Shown piece after piece: positions 59,386 through 64,000 of a DNA stretch of 64,000 nt. The position numbers were made by a program, and so were the translations under genes. The notes under the pieces were generated by a model that saw nothing but the letters and a program-made list of their open reading frames with translations, ran no database searches and had not been told where the DNA came from. Position 1 is the stretch's first letter; each line of letters starts with the position of its first letter. Origin of the DNA: Pelomonas sp036404855 (lineage in GTDB: Bacteria; Pseudomonadota; Gammaproteobacteria; Burkholderiales; Burkholderiaceae_C); assembly GCF_036404855.1 (NCBI RefSeq), contig NZ_DASWYS010000301.1, positions 18,293 to 82,292 of the forward strand, written 5' to 3'.

Positions 59386-59931
59386 ATGAAGTTCGTCCCC
59401 GCCCTGCTGCTCGCCGGCCTCCTGGCCGGCGCCGCTCATGCCCAGACCCTGAAACCCGGGCTGTGGGAATTCAAGCAGACGCCCCAGCTCGACCCGGCCC
59501 GCAAGGCGCAGATGGAGCAGGCGCAGAAGGCCATGGAGAACATGCCCGTCGAGCAGCGCCAGATGATGGAAAAGATGATGGCGCAAAGAGGCATGAACGT
59601 CAGCATGTCCGGCGGCGCCATGACCCTCAAGACCTGCATCACCAAGGAGCAGGCCGAGCGCAACATGGCGCCCATGACCCATCACGGCAATTGCTCCCAG
59701 GACGTCAAGCGCAGCGGCAACACCATCCAGACCCACTTTGTCTGCACCGACCCCGCCTCCGAAGGTGACGCCATCGTCACGTTGCGGGGCAATGAGGGAT
59801 TCACCAACGACGTCACCGTGCGCCACCAGCGCCAGGGCAAGACCGAGACCAGCAAGGTCAGTGGCGAGGGCCGCTGGCTGGGCAGTGACTGCGGCACCGT
59901 TCAACCGATGAAAGACCAGGCAAAGCCTTGA
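59386..59931 (+). CDS. DUF3617 family exported protein
   Basis: The 181-residue protein has a signal peptide (MKFVPALLLAGLLAGAAHAQ) and the DUF3617 pattern LKPGLWEFKQTPQLDP, a Met-rich helix, ITKEQAERNMAPMTHHGNCSQDVKRSGNTIQTHFVCTDP and GEGRWLGSDCG. DUF3617 proteins are small periplasmic proteins of unknown role with paired cysteines; two such pairs are visible. GGAGGTC precedes the ATG. Its TGA overlaps a TTG that starts the next gene. Confidence 0.86.
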   Translation: MKFVPALLLAGLLAGAAHAQTLKPGLWEFKQTPQLDPARKAQMEQAQKAMENMPVEQRQMMEKMMAQRGMNVSMSGGAMTLKTCITKEQAERNMAPMTHHGNCSQDVKRSGNTIQTHFVCTDPASEGDAIVTLRGNEGFTNDVTVRHQRQGKTETSKVSGEGRWLGSDCGTVQPMKDQAKP

Positions 59932-60647
59932 AACAGCGGCTCTCGCAGATTCTCTTCAGCCAAGGTTTCGGAACGCGCAGGCTGTGCGCAGGGCTGGTCT
60001 GGAACGGTGAGGTGTCGGTGGCCGGCACCGTGGTCGACGACCCCGATGCGGAGTTCGAGACCCAGGGGCTGCGCTTCACGGTCGGCGGCCAGGAGTGGCC
60101 CTGCTTCGAAAAAGCGCTCATCCTGCTCAACAAGCCGGCCGGCTATGAATGCTCGCAGAAGCCCAAGCACCACCCCAGCGTCATGAGCCTGCTGCCCGCA
60201 CCGCTGCGCGAGCGCGGCGTGCAACCAATCGGCCGCCTGGACGAGGACACCACCGGCCTGCTGCTGCTGACCGACGATGGCACGCTCATTCACAAGCTGA
60301 CTTCGCCCAAGCACCATGTGCCCAAGGTCTACGAGGCGCGTTGCAAGCACCCGTTGACCTCGGCGATGGTGGACCAGCTGCTGGCCGGTGTGGAGCTGCG
60401 CGAGCCCGAGGGCAAGTTCCAGCGTCCGCCGGAGACCAGCAAGGCCGACGCCGCCGAGATCGTCGACGAGACGCTGCTGCGCCTGACGCTGCTGGAGGGC
60501 AAATACCACCAGGTCAAGCGCATGGTCGCCGCCGTCGGCAACCGCGTCGAGGCCCTGCACCGGCCACAGTTCGGTTTGCTCAAGCTGCCCGCGGATCTCG
60601 AGCCCGGGGCATGGCGCTGGATCGACAGCCCCGCCGAGGTCAGCTGA
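59928..60647 (+). CDS. 16S rRNA pseudouridine synthase (RsuA family)
   Basis: The 239-residue protein starts with TTG at 59928, overlapping the DUF3617 stop (TTGA). It has an N-terminal S4-like domain (MKQRLSQILFSQGFGTRRLCAGLVWNGEVSVAG) and the catalytic domain with GRLDEDTTGLLLLTDDG, where the first aspartate is the nucleophile, plus the C-terminal EGKYHQVKRMVAAVGNRVEALHR block. Length fits RsuA (231), which makes pseudouridine 516; RluB/RluE-type relatives cannot be fully excluded. Confidence 0.88.
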   Translation: MKQRLSQILFSQGFGTRRLCAGLVWNGEVSVAGTVVDDPDAEFETQGLRFTVGGQEWPCFEKALILLNKPAGYECSQKPKHHPSVMSLLPAPLRERGVQPIGRLDEDTTGLLLLTDDGTLIHKLTSPKHHVPKVYEARCKHPLTSAMVDQLLAGVELREPEGKFQRPPETSKADAAEIVDETLLRLTLLEGKYHQVKRMVAAVGNRVEALHRPQFGLLKLPADLEPGAWRWIDSPAEVS

Positions 60648-60750
60648 GCTGAACCGCCGCCCCGCGGCGGGGTGTCTGCGCGGCGTGCCGTCCGGATTGC
60701 CGCTCACGGGAGCCGTTGCCGCGAGGGGCGAAGCCCCGACAATCCCGCCC

Positions 60751-61767
60751 ATGCGAGTTTTCAGAGGTTTCCACCATCCCGGCATCGCACCCGCCTGTGC
60801 GCTGACCATCGGCAATTTCGACGGCGTGCACCGGGGGCACCAGGCCATGCTGGCGCTGCTGCAGTCCGAGGCCAGGCATCGCGGCCTGCCCACCTGCGTG
60901 CTGACCTTCGAGCCGCATCCACGCGACTTCTTCGCCACCAAGGCCGCCAAGCCCGAGCTGGCGCCCGCACGCATCGCGACGCTGCGCGACAAGCTGGTCG
61001 AGCTGGAGCGCTGCGGCATCGATCAGGTCGTCATCCTCCCCTTCGACGAAAGGCTGGCTTCGCTGCCGGCGCAGGACTTCATCCGCCAGGTCCTCATAGA
61101 AGGCCTGGGCGTGCGCTATGTGCTCGTCGGGGACGACTTCCGCTTCGGCGCCAAGCGCCAGGGGGACTACGCAACGCTGGATGCCGCCGGCCAGGCCCGC
61201 GGCTTCGACGTCGCCCGCATGATGAGCTATGAGGTGCATGGCCTGCGCGTCAGCAGCTCGGCCGTGCGCGAGGCGCTGGCAGCGGGCGACATGCTCGCCG
61301 CCGCATCGCTGCTGGGCCGCCCCTATGCCATCTCCGGCCACGTCACGCATGGCCGCAAGCTCGGGCGCCAGCTCGGCGAATCCCACGCCGGCGCCGCCAA
61401 TGGTTTTCGCACGCTGAATCTGCGCTTCACGCACGACAAGCCGGCCGCCCAGGGGATCTTCGCGGTGCTCGTCCATGGCCTGACGCCCGAACCGCTGCCG
61501 GGCGTGGCCAGCCTGGGCCGCCGGCCCACTGTGGAAGATGCCGGCCGGGTGCTGCTCGAAGTCCATTGCCTGCAGTGGCCGCTGGGGCCGGAAGGGGGCT
61601 ACGGTAAAATCGCCCGCGTGGAACTGCTGCACAAACTACGCGACGAAGCCCGCTACGACGGGCTGGACGCGCTGACGGCCGCGATCGCCGCCGATACCGA
61701 GGCAGCGCGCGCCTTTCTGGCCACCCACGCCGCCCAGCGCCGCCAGACCACGCGCGACCGAATTTGA
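60751..61767 (+). CDS. ribF: bifunctional riboflavin kinase / FAD synthetase
   Basis: The 338-residue protein makes FMN and FAD. The N-terminal FAD synthetase has TIGNFDGVHRGHQAML (HxGH-type nucleotidyl-transfer motif), LTFEPHPRDFF and VLVGDDFRFGAKRQGDYATL; the C-terminal riboflavin kinase has ISGHVTHGRKLGRQLG and VASLGRRPTVEDAGRVLLEVHCL. The start is the ATG at 60751 (MRVFRGFHHPG). No FMN riboswitch is visible upstream. It precedes ileS by 73 bases, a common pairing in proteobacteria (ribF-ileS-lspA). Confidence 0.95.
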   Translation: MRVFRGFHHPGIAPACALTIGNFDGVHRGHQAMLALLQSEARHRGLPTCVLTFEPHPRDFFATKAAKPELAPARIATLRDKLVELERCGIDQVVILPFDERLASLPAQDFIRQVLIEGLGVRYVLVGDDFRFGAKRQGDYATLDAAGQARGFDVARMMSYEVHGLRVSSSAVREALAAGDMLAAASLLGRPYAISGHVTHGRKLGRQLGESHAGAANGFRTLNLRFTHDKPAAQGIFAVLVHGLTPEPLPGVASLGRRPTVEDAGRVLLEVHCLQWPLGPEGGYGKIARVELLHKLRDEARYDGLDALTAAIAADTEAARAFLATHAAQRRQTTRDRI

Positions 61768-61840
61768 AGCGGCGCCCAGCCGCTCTCATTCGCCCTTTCC
61801 TCGCCTTCTGACCGCCAGGCCCGCCGCCTGGCCGCACGCC

Positions 61841-64000
61841 ATGACCACCCCGGACTACCGATCCACGCTCAACCTGCCCGAGACGCCCTTCCCGATGCGC
61901 GGCGACCTGCCCAAGCGCGAACCGGGCTGGGTCAAGGCCTGGGAGGAGCAAGGCCTCTACAAGCGCCTGCGTGATGCGCGCTGCGGCGCACCCAAGTTCG
62001 TGCTGCACGATGGCCCGCCCTATGCGAACGGCCAGATCCACATGGGCCATGCCGTCAATAAGATCCTCAAGGACATGATCGTCAAGGCGCGCCAACTGGC
62101 GGGTTTCGACGCGGCCTACATCCCCGGCTGGGACTGCCACGGCCTGCCCATCGAGAACCAGATCGAGAAGACCTTCGGCCGCGGCCTGCCGCGCGACGAG
62201 GTGCAGGCCAAGAGCCGTGCCTACGCTGCCGAGCAAATTGACCAGCAGCGCGTGGACTTCAAGCGCCTGGGTGTGCTTGGGGAGTGGGACCATCCCTACA
62301 AGACGATGGATTTCGTCAACGAGGCCGGCGAGATCCGGGTGCTCAAGCGCCTGTTCGAGCGCGGCTTCGTCTATCGCGGCCTCAAGCCCGTTTACTGGTG
62401 TTTCGACTGCGGCTCGTCGCTGGCCGAGTTCGAGATCGAGTACGCCGACAAGCACAGCCCCGCAGTCGACGTGGCCTTCCTGAGTGCCGAGCCGGAGAAG
62501 CTCGCCGCTGCCTTCGGCGTGGCGCCGCTGGCCAAGGAGGCCTTCACCGTCATCTGGACGACGACGCCCTGGACCATCCCTGCCAACCAGGCGCTCAACC
62601 TCAACCCCGAGCTGCCCTATGCCCTGGTGGACACGCCCAGGGGCTATTTCGTCGTCGCCGAGGCGCTGGTCGAGAAATGCCTCGCGCGCTGGCAGCTGGA
62701 GGGCAGCGTCGTGGCCGTCGTGCCCGGCCGCAAGCTGGAGCTGCTGAGGTTCAAGCACCCGCTGGCCCATGTGCATCCCGGCTATGACCGCGAAAGCCCG
62801 GTCTACCTGGCCGACTACGCCACCGCCGACGACGGTACCGGCGTGGTGCACTCCGCGCCCGCCTACGGTCTGGACGACTTCCAGAGCTGCGTCGCCCACG
62901 GCCTGGCCTTTGACGACATCCTGAACCCCGTCCAGGGCAACGGCACCTATGCCGCCGACCTGCCGCTGTTCGGTGGCCAGCACATCTGGAAGGCCAACCC
63001 CGTCATCGCGCAGACGCTGCTGGACAACGGCCGCCTGATGGCGCAGTCCAAGCTCACGCACAGCTACCCGCACTGCTGGCGCCACAAGTCGCCGGTCATC
63101 TACCGCGCCGCCGCCCAGTGGTTCGTGCGCATGGACGAGGGTGAAGGCCTGTTCACGAAGGACAAGGCGCCCGATTCGCTGCGCAAGACGGCCCTGGCCG
63201 CCATCGAGGCCACGAACTTCTACCCCGAGAACGGTCGCGCGCGCCTGCACGACATGATCTCCGGCCGGCCGGACTGGTGCATCTCGCGCCAGCGCTCCTG
63301 GGGCGTGCCGCTGCCCGTGTTCCTGCACAAGGACACTGGTGAAGCGCACCCGAACACGCTGGAGTTCATCGAGCGCGCGGCGCAAATCGTCGAGCAGGGC
63401 GGCGTGGAAGCCTGGTCGCAACTGGACGCACGCGACTGGCTGGGTGACGAAGCGGCCCAGTACACCAAGGGCAACGACATCCTGGACGTCTGGTTCGATT
63501 CCGGCTCGACCTTCCAGCACGTGCTCAAGGGCAGCCATGCCGGTGCTGCGCACGAGACCGGCCCCGAGGCCGACCTCTACCTCGAAGGCCACGACCAGCA
63601 TCGCGGCTGGTTCCACAGCTCGCTGCTGCTGTCCTGCGCGCTGCAGGGCCGCGCCCCCTATCGCGGCCTGCTGACGCACGGTTTCACCGTCGACAGCCAG
63701 GGCCGCAAGATGAGCAAGTCGCTGGGCAATGGCATCCAGCCGCAGGAGGTGAGCCAGAAGCTGGGCGCCGAGATCATCCGCCTGTGGGTGGCCGCGTCCG
63801 ACTACTCCGGCGACATCGCCGGCGACGACAAGATCCTCGCCCGCGTCGTCGACAGCTACCGCCGCATCCGCAACACCTTGCGCTTCCTGCTCGCCAACCT
63901 GAGCGACTTCGACGCCGCGAAGCACGCCGTGCCGCTGAAGGACCTGCTGGAGATCGACCGCTGGGCCTTGGCGCGCACCGCACAGTTCCAGGCCGAGGTG
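61841..64000 (+). CDS. ileS: isoleucyl-tRNA synthetase (3' end outside the window)
   Basis: The visible 720 residues begin MTTPDYRSTLNLPETPFPMRGD, with the class I motif HMGH in PYANGQIHMGHAVNKIL (about 65-68), a CP1 editing domain with TTPWTIPAN, WHRG-type blocks in YLEGHDQHRGWFHSSLL and the KMSKS loop GRKMSKSLGN (about 622-626). The gene runs past position 64000; the full enzyme is about 940 residues, so roughly 220 C-terminal residues including the zinc-binding part are missing here. Confidence 0.97.
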   Translation, partial: MTTPDYRSTLNLPETPFPMRGDLPKREPGWVKAWEEQGLYKRLRDARCGAPKFVLHDGPPYANGQIHMGHAVNKILKDMIVKARQLAGFDAAYIPGWDCHGLPIENQIEKTFGRGLPRDEVQAKSRAYAAEQIDQQRVDFKRLGVLGEWDHPYKTMDFVNEAGEIRVLKRLFERGFVYRGLKPVYWCFDCGSSLAEFEIEYADKHSPAVDVAFLSAEPEKLAAAFGVAPLAKEAFTVIWTTTPWTIPANQALNLNPELPYALVDTPRGYFVVAEALVEKCLARWQLEGSVVAVVPGRKLELLRFKHPLAHVHPGYDRESPVYLADYATADDGTGVVHSAPAYGLDDFQSCVAHGLAFDDILNPVQGNGTYAADLPLFGGQHIWKANPVIAQTLLDNGRLMAQSKLTHSYPHCWRHKSPVIYRAAAQWFVRMDEGEGLFTKDKAPDSLRKTALAAIEATNFYPENGRARLHDMISGRPDWCISRQRSWGVPLPVFLHKDTGEAHPNTLEFIERAAQIVEQGGVEAWSQLDARDWLGDEAAQYTKGNDILDVWFDSGSTFQHVLKGSHAGAAHETGPEADLYLEGHDQHRGWFHSSLLLSCALQGRAPYRGLLTHGFTVDSQGRKMSKSLGNGIQPQEVSQKLGAEIIRLWVAASDYSGDIAGDDKILARVVDSYRRIRNTLRFLLANLSDFDAAKHAVPLKDLLEIDRWALARTAQFQAEV

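Noticed and set aside
60648..60750. FMN riboswitch upstream of ribF
   Set aside because: The 103-bp gap holds only short GC hairpins (for example GGGGC-GAA-GCCCC at 60725-60737) and none of the conserved FMN-aptamer segments.

Overview
The window is about 64 kb of dense, high-GC bacterial chromosome with no rRNA, tRNA, insertion sequence or CRISPR array that I can see. Gene content and order (rpsO-pnp-quinone oxidoreductase; iscRSUA-hscBA-fdx; zapA with a small partner; intracellular PHB depolymerase with a Cys-Asp-His triad; PrsT/PEP-CTERM genes) fit a betaproteobacterium of the order Burkholderiales, most like the Rubrivivax/Roseateles/Leptothrix group. That placement is inference from content, not a database match.

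Layout. 1-3451 (minus): rpsO, pnp and a truncated quinone oxidoreductase, with a terminator-like hairpin after rpsO and a hairpin in the pnp leader. 3849-4238 (plus): a small heat-shock protein behind a good sigma32 promoter. 4235-10672 (minus): the iron-sulphur cluster operon iscR-iscS-iscU-iscA-hscB-hscA-fdx, ending in a translationally coupled tsaD and headed by an IscR-type operator. 10742-12763: uvrB. 12880-17380 (plus): aromatic aminotransferase, PHA depolymerase, a soluble RnfB-like ferredoxin, endonuclease III, a small coiled-coil protein and zapA. 17390-19252 (minus): a large M48 metalloprotease. 19628-21864 (plus): EVE-domain protein, TauE/SafE permease, periplasmic cyclophilin. 21868-24035 (minus): feoAB behind a symmetric Fur box.

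24106-35865 is a dense signal-transduction island built as two divergent operons. Leftward: a receiver plus degenerate histidine kinase, an anchored periplasmic binding protein and a giant hybrid kinase. Rightward: a hybrid kinase with Hpt, a membrane kinase with a degenerate receiver, and an HD-GYP response regulator. Together they look like a ligand-sensing phosphorelay ending in c-di-GMP hydrolysis.

35880-48176 holds housekeeping and transport genes: TrhO, an alpha/beta hydrolase, a polar amino-acid ABC transporter with an embedded M14 deacylase, SDR, oligopeptidase A, YaeQ, GNAT and argG. Just after argG (48216-48333) there is a near-consensus LexA box driving a 26-codon ORF with a strong ribosome binding site, inside a 42-bp inverted repeat that could mask that site in read-through RNA. 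I regard it as the best candidate for an undescribed element. 48472-54693: murB, yajQ, a retropepsin-like protease, a PrsT-like TPR protein and a PEP-CTERM protein behind a good sigma54 promoter. 54935-56863 is a lower-GC two-gene cassette (unknown protein plus unusual FAD/NAD(P)-binding protein) that looks acquired. 57026-64000: a PimC/PimD-like acyl-CoA dehydrogenase pair, a DUF3617 protein, an RsuA-family pseudouridine synthase, ribF and the 5' part of ileS.
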